DNA of 64,000 nt from an uncultured Prolixibacteraceae bacterium (lineage in GTDB: Bacteria > Bacteroidota > Bacteroidia > Bacteroidales > Prolixibacteraceae): positions 1 through 64,000 of the forward strand of contig CALGIG010000116.1 in NCBI GenBank assembly GCA_937915865.1, in the 5' to 3' direction. This document shows positions 17,178 to 26,399 of the stretch, one piece after another. Both the position numbers and the translations under genes were made by a program. Position 1 is the stretch's first letter. Every line of letters begins with the position of its first letter. The notes beneath the pieces are model-generated. The model saw nothing but the letters and a program-made list of their open reading frames with translations, did no database searches and was not told the origin of the DNA.

Positions 17178-19058
17178 TTACTTACTCTTTGTAGGTTTTA
17201 TTACCAAAAGGTTAAAATTCATCATCTTGTCTCTTGCCGAACCTATCCAGATGTTAAGTGTTGGGCGTCTGAGATACTTAAAATATTGCACTTCAAAAGT
17301 GTGGTTGCCCTTTTCCAAAGCAACGAAGTTTTCTTTCTTAATTTCGTAATGGATACCGTCGTTGTTAATCAATTCGTGTCCATCGATAAGCAGTTTACTA
17401 CCATCAAATGATTCAAGTAAAAGCCGGTAGACGTTTTTGTCTGGAATAGAAAAACTTCCGGTGAAACGAACTGCAAAATGATCTTTAGCCTTTGGCTGAA
17501 CAGACTGAAGACTGACAGAATCCAAAGCAAAGGTCTTTAATGGTTTTATTTCATTAAAGTCGGGCAGAGCAGTCCAGTTTCCTTCATAATAATCAGCTTT
17601 CACCTGTTTCAATGTTTTTTTTACTTCAGGGAATACAGGTAGCTTTTCAAACTTTTTCTCTACCAACCGGCTTTTTACGTCGTTATCCTGGATACAGGCC
17701 GAAATCGTTGTAGTTTCGTTTAAATGAAGTTTAACAGATTTGTTGCTGGTTGTTTTTGCATCTATTTCGTTAAGCTGATATGAAATTGTCCCTTTTCCAT
17801 TCAAATTCTTTATTGTAACTGAGATTGTATCTGTAAAATACTGTTTTTCATCAGCGATTTGAGGGGCATTTAACTGCTTAAATGTCGGCTCTTTTTCAAT
17901 TGTCCAATCATCGAAAACATTTCCGTTAATATCTATTGTGCGTCCGTATAATTTATTGTTTGCTATACTGATATACAAAAAATGATTTCCAACGCGGGTA
18001 CGGGCATCATACCATGCTTTATTAGCAGCAAATCCTGAGTATTCGTCGTTTCCTCCACCGGTAGTGATGTAAGTAACACCCCTTGCCAAGTCTACTTTGT
18101 CCGAAAAAAGAGGCCATGTACGTTCATATAAATGGATATGGCCATTCAATTCCAGATCAACGCCATACGTTTCGTACAATTTTTTGAGATGAATCTCGTT
18201 TGGGTCGCCATTTAAAGCTTGTTGATACCAGGTATTCCCATACGAATTATCGCTTGATGTATAAACCGGCTGATGATGAATTACTATTTTCCACTTTTTG
18301 CCTGACGATGCCAATATTTGTTCCAGATCGTTGTACTGTTTGGAGCCCGGAAGAATGTCTTTGTTGGTATCGGTAAAAACAAATAACACATCGCCTTTCT
18401 CAATGGTATAAAACCACTCGTTACCAGGTAAACTTACATACTGGTAATAATTTGGATGATTTTGTTCGTGGTTGCCAATGGCAGAATAAAACGGACAAAA
18501 CCGAAACAAATTTTTAGCTGGTTTAAAAAACTCATCAACCCAATCGGCTTTATCGCGACCGTTTTGAACGAGATCGCCTACATGAATCAAAAAAGACGGA
18601 TGTTCCTGATATATGAGCTCTGATAATTTTCCCCATATTACCGGTGAATTTTGAGTATCACCAATAACGGCAAAAGAAACCGGCATCTTTGCATAATCTG
18701 GAATATAAATTGGGGTTACTGGTCCCTGAAGTGTGTCTCCGCTGGAGTTAAAGGTTAATGCCTGATAAAAGTAATGTTCGTCTATTTTTAACCCAGTGAC
18801 AGTAACAGTATGAAATGTTCCAGCTATTTTTTCTTCAAACGATTGATTTAAATTGGGTCTCATTGCGTTATATTCAGCAATTCCCAATTTTACAACCCCT
18901 TTCCCTGCCATTGTAGTTTCCCATAGAACCTGGAATGAGTTATCGTTAACCTGCTGTAAATAAGGTTCAACTACAAAATTGAAATGAATATCAGCTTGTT
19001 GTGCTGATAATAAGAAAGGGCATAAAAATACCAGGTAAAAGCATAATTTTACATACAT
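17178..19058 (-). CDS. Purple-acid-phosphatase-like protein with CHB_HEX_C and PA14 domains
   Basis: This 626-residue secreted protein starts with a fibronectin-like N-domain (about 20-120), followed by a metallophosphoesterase domain with all five metal-motif blocks: GDTQ (near 132), GDLVQNG (157), GNHEQ (196), HHQP (263) and GHIHLYER (306). After residue 400 comes a beta-sandwich of the chitobiase C-terminal type (TISYQLNEIDAKTT), then a PA14-like carbohydrate-binding module (about 500-620, LLLESFDGSKLLIDGHELIN). The fusion of a phosphatase with a glycan-binding module in a PUL suggests removal of phosphate from a phosphorylated glycan; this is inference. Confidence 0.85.
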   Translation of the reverse strand: MYVKLCFYLVFLCPFLLSAQQADIHFNFVVEPYLQQVNDNSFQVLWETTMAGKGVVKLGIAEYNAMRPNLNQSFEEKIAGTFHTVTVTGLKIDEHYFYQALTFNSSGDTLQGPVTPIYIPDYAKMPVSFAVIGDTQNSPVIWGKLSELIYQEHPSFLIHVGDLVQNGRDKADWVDEFFKPAKNLFRFCPFYSAIGNHEQNHPNYYQYVSLPGNEWFYTIEKGDVLFVFTDTNKDILPGSKQYNDLEQILASSGKKWKIVIHHQPVYTSSDNSYGNTWYQQALNGDPNEIHLKKLYETYGVDLELNGHIHLYERTWPLFSDKVDLARGVTYITTGGGNDEYSGFAANKAWYDARTRVGNHFLYISIANNKLYGRTIDINGNVFDDWTIEKEPTFKQLNAPQIADEKQYFTDTISVTIKNLNGKGTISYQLNEIDAKTTSNKSVKLHLNETTTISACIQDNDVKSRLVEKKFEKLPVFPEVKKTLKQVKADYYEGNWTALPDFNEIKPLKTFALDSVSLQSVQPKAKDHFAVRFTGSFSIPDKNVYRLLLESFDGSKLLIDGHELINNDGIHYEIKKENFVALEKGNHTFEVQYFKYLRRPTLNIWIGSARDKMMNFNLLVIKPTKSK

Positions 19059-19150
19059 CTTGATTTGGCTTAGAAAATGAAAAGCCGGTAAATGAATAAG
19101 TATCTACCGACCTTTCATTTGTTTATTTGGTTTATTAGTAATGGAATAGG

Positions 19151-20779
19151 TTAATTTCCATTTTTATTTACATCCCACCAAAGTGGGGTTGTTTCCAGAT
19201 CGGCACCACCAAGAAGGTCAACAGCTTTTGCAACTTCATCGGGTTGGGTACTTTTTTCGTCAGTAGTAAATGGTAGCCTGGTTACAATTTTACCTGAACC
19301 AACCAATACGTTTGCATTTGCCGAGTATTTTTTGGCGTAAATTTTAGGGTAACGCGTACGTCGGTATTCGGCCCAGGCTTCAAAACTTATCGGGAACAAA
19401 GCCAACCATTTTTGGGTCATAATCTGCTCATATTGTTGGGTTTTGTCCGATGAAAATTTAACTGGAATATTAGTCAGTGCCGGATCATAATAGGGATAAT
19501 CATCAGGGGCAACAGGAGTAGAGGTACCATTGATATAGGTGCTAATGTTTGTAGCCGAATAGGAGGTTCCCAGCCATTGTTTGATAGATATTTCTATTCC
19601 CTTTTCGTAATACGATTGGGCAGTTCCGCCACCCATGTTCCAACCCTTCCATGCCCCTTCAGCTTTTAGAAAATAGGTTTCCGAAGCGTTCATGATATTG
19701 ATTGGAGTAATCAGCTGGTTCCCATCTTTAAACCTTAGTCCGGTTAATGAGTATGCCTTGAAATAACTCACCTGAGCTGGTTCAAAGCCGTTGGCCATTC
19801 CATGATAACCGCCACCGTTTCCTTGTAATTGGGCAGGAAATGCTGCAGTTATATTAGCCGCTAAAACCGGTGAAAAGAATTCAGTCATACGTGGGTCATT
19901 ATAACCTTTTAATATACTTTCCATATTGGCGCTCATCACGTCCTGGTAAAACGAATACATACGGGGCAACCCATTACCGCCGCTTGACCATTTGTTCACC
20001 GGAACATAGGCATCGTCGCTGTTTAATTCCAGAACGCTACCTTTTGCCGCAGCTTCAGCTTCGGCTTGGGCTTTGGTGGGATCTATATTCGAAATACGCA
20101 TAGCCAGACGCAGACGAAGCGAATTGGCAAATTTTACCCACTGCGAAACACTACCGTTATAAATCATGTCGCCAGCACCAAATACATTTAAGCTCGAATT
20201 CTTGGCTAGCAAGCCGTTTAAGGCATTAACAGCATTTGTCAGATCGGTAAACATCAGGTAATAGACGTCTTTCTGACTTTCATAAGGAATGACATCTTTG
20301 CCGCTACCGGCGTATGTATAAGGGACAGGCCCCCATAAGTCGGTCATCCTGTGCAATAAAAATACTTTCCATATTAAGCCAACGTTGTATGCAGCATCGT
20401 TAACGCCATTGGCAGATACGTCAAATATAGATTGTAATGCAGGATAGGCACTTGAATAAATTTTATTAAATCCTGTGTTTTGCCATCCTACATTCATTAC
20501 ATTTTCTTCTTGTGCATAAATACCGCAGGCGGTATAACCGCAAAAATGGTTGGCAAGTGTACTCGACATACGGCTGTAGTTATCGGTCGAAAGCCATGTA
20601 CAGCCCTCCATTTGCGATCTTGAAAACAAACCAGCTAATTGTTTTTCGCCAACAGACATCATTTGTGTTTTATCTGTATTGTATTCTGTAAAGTTATCGG
20701 TACAGGAATGAACGATTATAAGGCCTATTACCAAACTTAATACCTTTACGAACTGACTGCTTTTTATATATTTTTTCAT
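19151..20779 (-). CDS. SusD/RagB family outer-membrane lipoprotein (SusD-like_2)
   Basis: This 542-residue lipoprotein has C26 after LIIVHS. The sequence fits the SusD-like_2 family: MSVGEKQLAGLFSRSQ, MTDLWGPVPYTYAGSG, WVKFANSLRLRLAMRISNIDP, ASETYFLKAEGAWKGW and ISFEAWAEYRRTRYPKIY. SusD proteins form the surface lid of the SusC transporter and bind oligosaccharides. It starts 31 bp after the SusC stop, and both must be coexpressed. No SusE/F-type lipoprotein follows in this PUL. Confidence 0.93.
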   Translation of the reverse strand: MKKYIKSSQFVKVLSLVIGLIIVHSCTDNFTEYNTDKTQMMSVGEKQLAGLFSRSQMEGCTWLSTDNYSRMSSTLANHFCGYTACGIYAQEENVMNVGWQNTGFNKIYSSAYPALQSIFDVSANGVNDAAYNVGLIWKVFLLHRMTDLWGPVPYTYAGSGKDVIPYESQKDVYYLMFTDLTNAVNALNGLLAKNSSLNVFGAGDMIYNGSVSQWVKFANSLRLRLAMRISNIDPTKAQAEAEAAAKGSVLELNSDDAYVPVNKWSSGGNGLPRMYSFYQDVMSANMESILKGYNDPRMTEFFSPVLAANITAAFPAQLQGNGGGYHGMANGFEPAQVSYFKAYSLTGLRFKDGNQLITPINIMNASETYFLKAEGAWKGWNMGGGTAQSYYEKGIEISIKQWLGTSYSATNISTYINGTSTPVAPDDYPYYDPALTNIPVKFSSDKTQQYEQIMTQKWLALFPISFEAWAEYRRTRYPKIYAKKYSANANVLVGSGKIVTRLPFTTDEKSTQPDEVAKAVDLLGGADLETTPLWWDVNKNGN

Positions 20780-20810
20780 ATTTATAATCGTGAAATAGTT
20801 AATCGGGTTA

Positions 20811-23800
20811 TTACAATGTCAGTTTAATATTAACTCCCAACGTGCGGGTTCCAGGCATGAAAGCACTTTCGGCACCTTGCCCATTGGTCGAATTATCGTA
20901 GGTAGTATCTGGATCGAACCATTTACAGCCATTGTAGATATAGAATAGGTTTCGGCCAACTGCAGAAACTTTCAATGCCTTGATCAGAGTGCTTTTTACC
21001 GGAATGGAATAACCAATGGCCAATTCGCGCAAACGTGAATTAGTGGCACTGTGGTTAAATGGTTCACCAGATGCATTTTGAGAAATTCGACCACCAACCA
21101 ATTCACAGTAACTTTGGGCACTTACAGCTTTGGTGTTAACTGTAACTCCATCAGCAAGTACGCCATCAACGACAATGCCGCCTTCACGGCCAACCAACGA
21201 GGCTTTGCTTGTACCGCACTCCAACATCATGGCTTCGGTAGCCGACTGGCGTACACCACCGTAGTTGAGGTCGATCAGGAACGACATATTCCAGTTTTTA
21301 TAGCTTAGGTTGTTCGTAAGGCCACTTTGCCAATCGTAGTTGAAATTGCCAAGGTAAGTGCTTGCTACGCCCCTGGTATCAACAGCTGTATTAATTTTGG
21401 GCATACCCAGGGCGTCAACAATAATTTTCCCTTCTGTATTTCGCATAAATCCTGATGTATAAAGTTCTCCATAAGGTCTACCCACGATAACCCAGTTGTC
21501 GCCTTCTGCCAGATTGGGTGTGTCGATTTTATAAGCACTTAATTTATCTGTTAAAGCAATAACTTCGTTTACGTTCCGGGTGAAGTTCAGATCAACGTTC
21601 CATTCGAAATTGTTAGTTTTTATTGGAGTGCTTTCAATCATGATTTCGACGCCCTTATTCTGGATGTTCCCAGCATTGATCCACCCTGAGCTATACCCAG
21701 AGCTGGAAGGAGTAGTTACTTTCATTAACTGATTGTAGGTATTAGTTTTATACCAGGTAAAATCAATTCCCAGACGATTGTTCAGAAACTTTAATTCTGT
21801 CCCAGCTTCCCACGATTTTGTTCGTTCAGGGATCAGGTTAACAGGCATTTTGGTAGACGAAGGATAAAAAGTACCAATTGGACCTGTTGCAGCAGAAGAA
21901 TAGGTATTATAGATATTGGCCCAATTTGCCCCACCGCCAGTCTCTGCATAAGAACCACGTACTTTGGCGAACGAAATTAACTTGGGCAATTTAACCATAT
22001 CAGAAACAACACCTGTTAATCCAACCGATGGATAAGAATATGAATAGGGGTTGGGTAAGGTAGAATTCCATTCTTTTCGTTCAGTCACATCCAGGAACAA
22101 ATAGTCGCGGAAACTCAACTGCCCCATTCCATAGAGTGATTGCCTTTGGGTGTGAGACTCTCCGTCTGATGATGTTAGTGATTTGGCATAAGCTAAAGCG
22201 AATTTGTTCTCGGCAGTTAGTCCGCCCGAGTCTGCTTTTTGGCTTCTGCCATAAGAATCTGTTAATTCACCTCCTAAATTTACATTTGCCCTAAAATCTT
22301 TTGTTAATTTCTTATTGAAAACTAATAAGAAATCGCCAAGAACTGATTTCCCCTTAGAAAAGTTTGTGTAATAATTTCCCAAGGCTGAATTCACATATTG
22401 CGTATCCCAATAGGTTTTCTTTTCTTCATCAGAACTTGACGTGTTGAAAGCTCCGCGTAGTTGCAAGTATAACCAACTGGTAAAATCGTACTTTAATGTC
22501 AAATAAGTCTTTATGTTATTGCTAGTTGATGGGTTTTCGTAACCAGCCATAGCCCAATACGGGTTGACAACTGCGGTTGATGTGGTATTATCAGCTGTCC
22601 TGGTCCAGGTTAGCTGTTTTAATGCAAACGACGAATCATAAAACGAGGCAGCTTTAATGTCGGCAGTACGGATGCTGCGAGGCATTTTTATGGCTTGGAA
22701 CATAGGGCTGAAAAGGTCGTCACCATTGGTAGGTTTGTCTTTTAAGTGAGAATACAAATAGGTAATTTTGAAATCCAGTTTGAGGTTTTTAATCAATTCG
22801 GTGCTTAACCTCAAATTGAAATTGTGACGAGTTATTTTATTGTCTTTCAGTAGACCCTGTGCTGAAGTATTACTATATGAGAAATAAGAAGTTGACTTGT
22901 CGTTTCCTGCGCTATATGAAAAACTATTTGTGAAATTATATCCTACATTAAATATGTCTTTCACGTTGTTCTTCTGGGGAGTAAGAGCTACTTGCTTGCC
23001 TGTCCAGTCAGTTACAGTCTGACCTGTCATTTTTGGGCCCCAACTTGAGACGTACGACAGTGGGTCGAAGTTACCACCAGTTCCTTGACCATATTCATTC
23101 TGGATTTCAGGGTATAAATAAGGAAGGTCAAAATTAGATACCGAGTTTACTTCGATCCTCGGTTCACCCGATTTCCCTTTTTTAGTAGTAACAATGATAG
23201 CACCATTTTCGGCAGCTGATCCATAAATTGCAGAAGCAGCAGAACCTTTAAGCACGTTCATGCTTTGAACATCGTCAGGGTTAATGCCTGTCAAACCACC
23301 TCCGTCTTGCGAAATCTGAATACCATCAATGATAATTAAGGGCTGATTGTTTCGAGTGACGGATTTATTTCCCCTGATTACAATACGAGGATCGCCGGAA
23401 ACACCTGTGGTACCTGTTGATGCAACGATTGAAACTCCCGCAACCTTTCCAGCCAATGAATTCCCAAGTGATACATCTTTTATAGTGGTTAATTTATCCA
23501 TATTAACTTGCTGAGTAGCATAGGTTAAAGTTTTCTTGTTCTTTTCTATGCCCAAGGCTGTCACTACAACTTCGTCAACACCTACCGTTTCTTCCTGTAA
23601 AACGATATTAAACGTTGTGTTGTTCCCAATAGCTATTTCCTGCGATTTCATCCCAACAAATGTAAAAATCAGTGTTTTGGCATCGGCGGGTATCGATAGA
23701 TGGAACTTTCCTTCGGCATCAGTAATCGTTCCGATGGTGGTGCCTTTAAGTGCAATACTTGTCCCTGGTAAGTAATTACCTTTGTTGTCTTTTACGACTC

Positions 23801-24233
23801 CTGAAATTTCCTTTTTTTGTGGTGGAGTGAAACTGATTTCAATAATTTCGTTGTTCAATGTTGGCGCAATAGTACGGTCTGGCGTAATTATGATTTGTTT
23901 GTCAACAATCTGATAATTAGCACCACTGTTTTGGAGGATTGCTTTTAGTACTTTATCGACCGTAGCATTTTCAACTTTTAAGTTGACTTTTTGGTTGAGA
24001 TCAAGGGCTTCATTTTTGTAAATAAATACAAATTCGCTTTGTGATTCAATCTGGCTGAATACATCCAAAATAGAACTATCGTGTAAATCCAACGATATCT
24101 TCTTCGTCTGGGAGTATGTCGAAGCAGAAAGGGACAGTAATCCAAGAAAAAAAGCTACGATAGTTAGTTTCATAACAAACAATAATTTTTTAACGTAACC
24201 ATTTAGGCCACGTACATCCAAAGATTTTTTCAT
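20811..24233 (-). CDS. SusC/RagA TonB-dependent transporter with STN domain (PUL 1)
   Basis: This 1140-residue outer-membrane protein has a long leader with the hydrophobic part at 20-40. It then carries an STN (secretin/TonB short N-terminal) domain (about 45-115, ISLDLHDSSILDVFSQIESQ), a CarboxypepD_reg-like beta-sandwich (about 142-220), a TonB plug (DEVVVTALGIEKNKK, IRGNKSVTRNNQPLIIIDGI) and a 22-strand barrel ending ...NIKLTL. The STN domain is the signalling module expected to contact the FecR anti-sigma factor encoded upstream. An alternative start at M21 would place the antisense promoter described below about 60 nt upstream of the start. Confidence 0.95.
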   Translation of the reverse strand: MKKSLDVRGLNGYVKKLLFVMKLTIVAFFLGLLSLSASTYSQTKKISLDLHDSSILDVFSQIESQSEFVFIYKNEALDLNQKVNLKVENATVDKVLKAILQNSGANYQIVDKQIIITPDRTIAPTLNNEIIEISFTPPQKKEISGVVKDNKGNYLPGTSIALKGTTIGTITDAEGKFHLSIPADAKTLIFTFVGMKSQEIAIGNNTTFNIVLQEETVGVDEVVVTALGIEKNKKTLTYATQQVNMDKLTTIKDVSLGNSLAGKVAGVSIVASTGTTGVSGDPRIVIRGNKSVTRNNQPLIIIDGIQISQDGGGLTGINPDDVQSMNVLKGSAASAIYGSAAENGAIIVTTKKGKSGEPRIEVNSVSNFDLPYLYPEIQNEYGQGTGGNFDPLSYVSSWGPKMTGQTVTDWTGKQVALTPQKNNVKDIFNVGYNFTNSFSYSAGNDKSTSYFSYSNTSAQGLLKDNKITRHNFNLRLSTELIKNLKLDFKITYLYSHLKDKPTNGDDLFSPMFQAIKMPRSIRTADIKAASFYDSSFALKQLTWTRTADNTTSTAVVNPYWAMAGYENPSTSNNIKTYLTLKYDFTSWLYLQLRGAFNTSSSDEEKKTYWDTQYVNSALGNYYTNFSKGKSVLGDFLLVFNKKLTKDFRANVNLGGELTDSYGRSQKADSGGLTAENKFALAYAKSLTSSDGESHTQRQSLYGMGQLSFRDYLFLDVTERKEWNSTLPNPYSYSYPSVGLTGVVSDMVKLPKLISFAKVRGSYAETGGGANWANIYNTYSSAATGPIGTFYPSSTKMPVNLIPERTKSWEAGTELKFLNNRLGIDFTWYKTNTYNQLMKVTTPSSSGYSSGWINAGNIQNKGVEIMIESTPIKTNNFEWNVDLNFTRNVNEVIALTDKLSAYKIDTPNLAEGDNWVIVGRPYGELYTSGFMRNTEGKIIVDALGMPKINTAVDTRGVASTYLGNFNYDWQSGLTNNLSYKNWNMSFLIDLNYGGVRQSATEAMMLECGTSKASLVGREGGIVVDGVLADGVTVNTKAVSAQSYCELVGGRISQNASGEPFNHSATNSRLRELAIGYSIPVKSTLIKALKVSAVGRNLFYIYNGCKWFDPDTTYDNSTNGQGAESAFMPGTRTLGVNIKLTL

Positions 24234-24320
24234 ACTTTTGTACAGGTTAATTTAATTCAACATTAATTTTAATCGCAAAATCCGTGACCGATGAATGGGG
24301 CAAACATTCATCGGTTTTTT
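24233..24320 (+). ncRNA. Putative cis-antisense sRNA to the susC leader, PUL 1 (DonS-like)
   Basis: On the strand opposite susC, a perfect -7 element TACTTTTG occupies 24233-24240; its first T is opposite the A of the susC ATG. An intrinsic terminator follows: an 11-bp perfect stem (24287-24297 with 24305-24315, arm ACCGATGAATG) and six Ts (24315-24320). A transcript from about 24246 to 24320 would be about 75 nt and fully complementary to the susC 5' leader. The T-tract exists only in this orientation. No clear -33 box is visible, as is also true of its PUL 2 counterpart. The RNA itself is inferred. Confidence 0.65.
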
Positions 24321-24382
24321 GCATAAATGCATTCTTTGTTTTTACATTGGTTTTTAATTTTAGCAAATTAATAATTTATAGG

Positions 24383-25597
24383 TTATTGTTCTTTTATTAT
24401 ATAGTTTCCATCACTTGTTACTTCATATCTTGCCTCAAGCGTTTTCGACAAATAATTCATTGTAGAGGTAATATTATCAGTTAGCACAAGTTTTCCCGAT
24501 ATAAGTGTTGATGGCAGTTTATCTCCTTCTATAGAAATATTCCTATTATAATATTTGCAAACTCGTTGTATTACATTTACCAATGGCTGATCTTTAAACC
24601 GAAACAACCCGTCTTTCCATGAAATGTAATCTGCAACATCAACGCTCCTGACTACTGATTCTGATGTAGTTGAAGTGTAAAAACATCCTTGTCCCGGCAC
24701 CAGTTTGGTAAGCGGGGTATTTTCAATAATTTTGTTTGCATGATAAACCGAAACGCTTCCTTCGACAAGAACAGCTGATGTGACATTTTCATCGGCGTAT
24801 GCCGATACATTAAAACGAGTCCCCAAAACCTTTATATTTATTTCGTCTGTTTTAACTATAAATGGTTTGTTTTCATCCCTGCTTACGTCAAAGTATCCTT
24901 CTCCTATTAAATACACTCCTCGCGTTTTTCCTGAAAATTCTGCAGGAAATACCAGTTTGCTTCCTGAATTGAGAACAACTTGAGTCCCATCGCTTAATGT
25001 AATGTTATGTCTGTGTCCGTACGGTACGATTATTTGGTTTATTACTGGCTCTTTTGAATCTTTTACATTCACAAATTTCTCATCTTTCGACCGTTTGTTT
25101 CGCACAACAATTTCGCCGCCATTCTTGCTATATTCTATATTCGAATTGTACTCATTAATTTTGTGTGTTGAGCCATCTGATAAAATAAGTACTGCCTCAT
25201 CTTGTACTTTTGTTTTTTGTTCTGCAAAATCTTTGAGTGGATCTTTCCTTAAGTATTTATAAAACAAGAAAGAACAGCAAATAAAAACCAATAAAACTGC
25301 TGCTATTTTAGAGAAAACCAAAACTACAGATTTTCTGAAATCTCTTTTCTTTTTTGCTTCAGAATAGGCTTTGATATTTTGCAAAATCTCGATAACATCA
25401 TTCTCCGGCATCCTTTTTTGTTCAAGCATGTTTACTTTTATAAATTCAACAGCATTTACGAGCAATTCCTTATCCGCAGGATATTTTTCATTAAGGATAT
25501 AATATTGATCGGCTGAATCAAGAGTGTCCTTTACAAGCCTGATAAATTCTTCGTCCTGAAGTAAATTGACAAAGTCTATTTCTTTTTCTTTTTTCAT
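24383..25597 (-). CDS. FecR-type anti-sigma factor (PUL 1)
   Basis: This 404-residue inner-membrane protein has a cytoplasmic N-terminal region (1-85), one transmembrane helix (about 88-110, VFSKIAAVLLVFICCSFLFY) and a periplasmic FecR domain (about 185-285, TLSDGTQVVLNSGSKLVFP, LIGEGYFDVSRDENKPFIV, INIKVLGTRFNVSAY). A C-terminal DUF4974-like STN-related domain (about 335-404, FRFKDQPLVNVIQRVCKYYN) completes it. It should hold the sigma factor encoded upstream until the STN domain of SusC signals that substrate is bound. The gap to susC is 149 bp and holds the antisense RNA candidate. Confidence 0.93.
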   Translation of the reverse strand: MKKEKEIDFVNLLQDEEFIRLVKDTLDSADQYYILNEKYPADKELLVNAVEFIKVNMLEQKRMPENDVIEILQNIKAYSEAKKKRDFRKSVVLVFSKIAAVLLVFICCSFLFYKYLRKDPLKDFAEQKTKVQDEAVLILSDGSTHKINEYNSNIEYSKNGGEIVVRNKRSKDEKFVNVKDSKEPVINQIIVPYGHRHNITLSDGTQVVLNSGSKLVFPAEFSGKTRGVYLIGEGYFDVSRDENKPFIVKTDEINIKVLGTRFNVSAYADENVTSAVLVEGSVSVYHANKIIENTPLTKLVPGQGCFYTSTTSESVVRSVDVADYISWKDGLFRFKDQPLVNVIQRVCKYYNRNISIEGDKLPSTLISGKLVLTDNITSTMNYLSKTLEARYEVTSDGNYIIKEQ

Positions 25598-25768
25598 GTA
25601 TTAAAGATGATTGAAATAGTATTTTATAGACAGAAAATTCAATTTATTTCCAATCAAATTTCAAATAGTTGATTGTATTTTAAGTTTTAGGTGAAGATAA
25701 TGCTGACAATTTACAAGCGATAGCAAAGAGCAGCTATACTGTGTAGGTATAAAAAACAGGATTAATTA

Positions 25769-26368
25769 TTATACTTTGCTTTGCTTGCCGAAATGAAATA
25801 TCCAAAATATTAGTATATGGTTAATTGCGGATTCTTTTATCTTTTTTAATGATCTGTATATTAATGTTCTGGCAGAAGCTATGTCCACACCTAAAATATC
25901 AGCAATCATATCATAACTGAAGTTTTGAGTATATTTCAAAAAAATAGCTTCTCGCTGATAATTGGAGAGAGAGGCCATCGCTGCATCAAGGATTCTACGA
26001 CGAGCAATTTCTTCTTCAGATTGAACAGTAATTTGTTCTATATTTTCATCATATTTTAACTCGTCTGATCCAATTTTTCGTAGAATATCGCTTCGGTTGC
26101 TCTTCGTTCTGAGTTCTTCAAAAAGCTTATTGCGCAGACATTTAAATAAATACATTGAATTAAAATCAGTAATAGAAAGTTTTTTCCCTTTTTCAATTAA
26201 ATGAATAAAAACTTCCTGAATACAGTCTTTTACTAACTGATCATCCCCATAAATACGTATGCCATAGGAAAATAATTTATGAACATAACGACCATAGAGA
26301 ATTGATAGCGCATCATAATCTCCTCTTTGAAAGTTATTCCATAACGTTTTTTCATCAATTCCATTCAT
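25769..26368 (-). CDS. ECF-type RNA polymerase sigma-70 factor (PUL 1)
   Basis: This 199-residue ECF sigma factor has region 2 (about 20-90, DALSILYGRYVHKLFSYGIRI, DCIQEVFIHLIEKG) and region 4 (about 135-185, LSNYQREAIFLKYTQNFSYDMIA then a helix-turn-helix ILGVDIASARTLIYRSLKKIKE). It should drive transcription of the SusC/SusD operon once released by the FecR protein downstream. A strong -7 box lies 24 nt upstream of its start. Confidence 0.93.
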   Translation of the reverse strand: MNGIDEKTLWNNFQRGDYDALSILYGRYVHKLFSYGIRIYGDDQLVKDCIQEVFIHLIEKGKKLSITDFNSMYLFKCLRNKLFEELRTKSNRSDILRKIGSDELKYDENIEQITVQSEEEIARRRILDAAMASLSNYQREAIFLKYTQNFSYDMIADILGVDIASARTLIYRSLKKIKESAINHILIFWIFHFGKQSKV

Positions 26369-26391
26369 GATAATGTTCTATGGCTTTGTAA

Positions 26392-26399
26392 CAAAGGTA
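26392..26399 (-). promoter_or_regulatory. Housekeeping -7 element of the PUL 1 sigma gene
   Basis: On the minus strand this reads TACCTTTG, a perfect match to TAnnTTTG, 24 nt before the sigma ATG. No convincing TTTG was found 19-21 nt further upstream. Confidence 0.5.
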
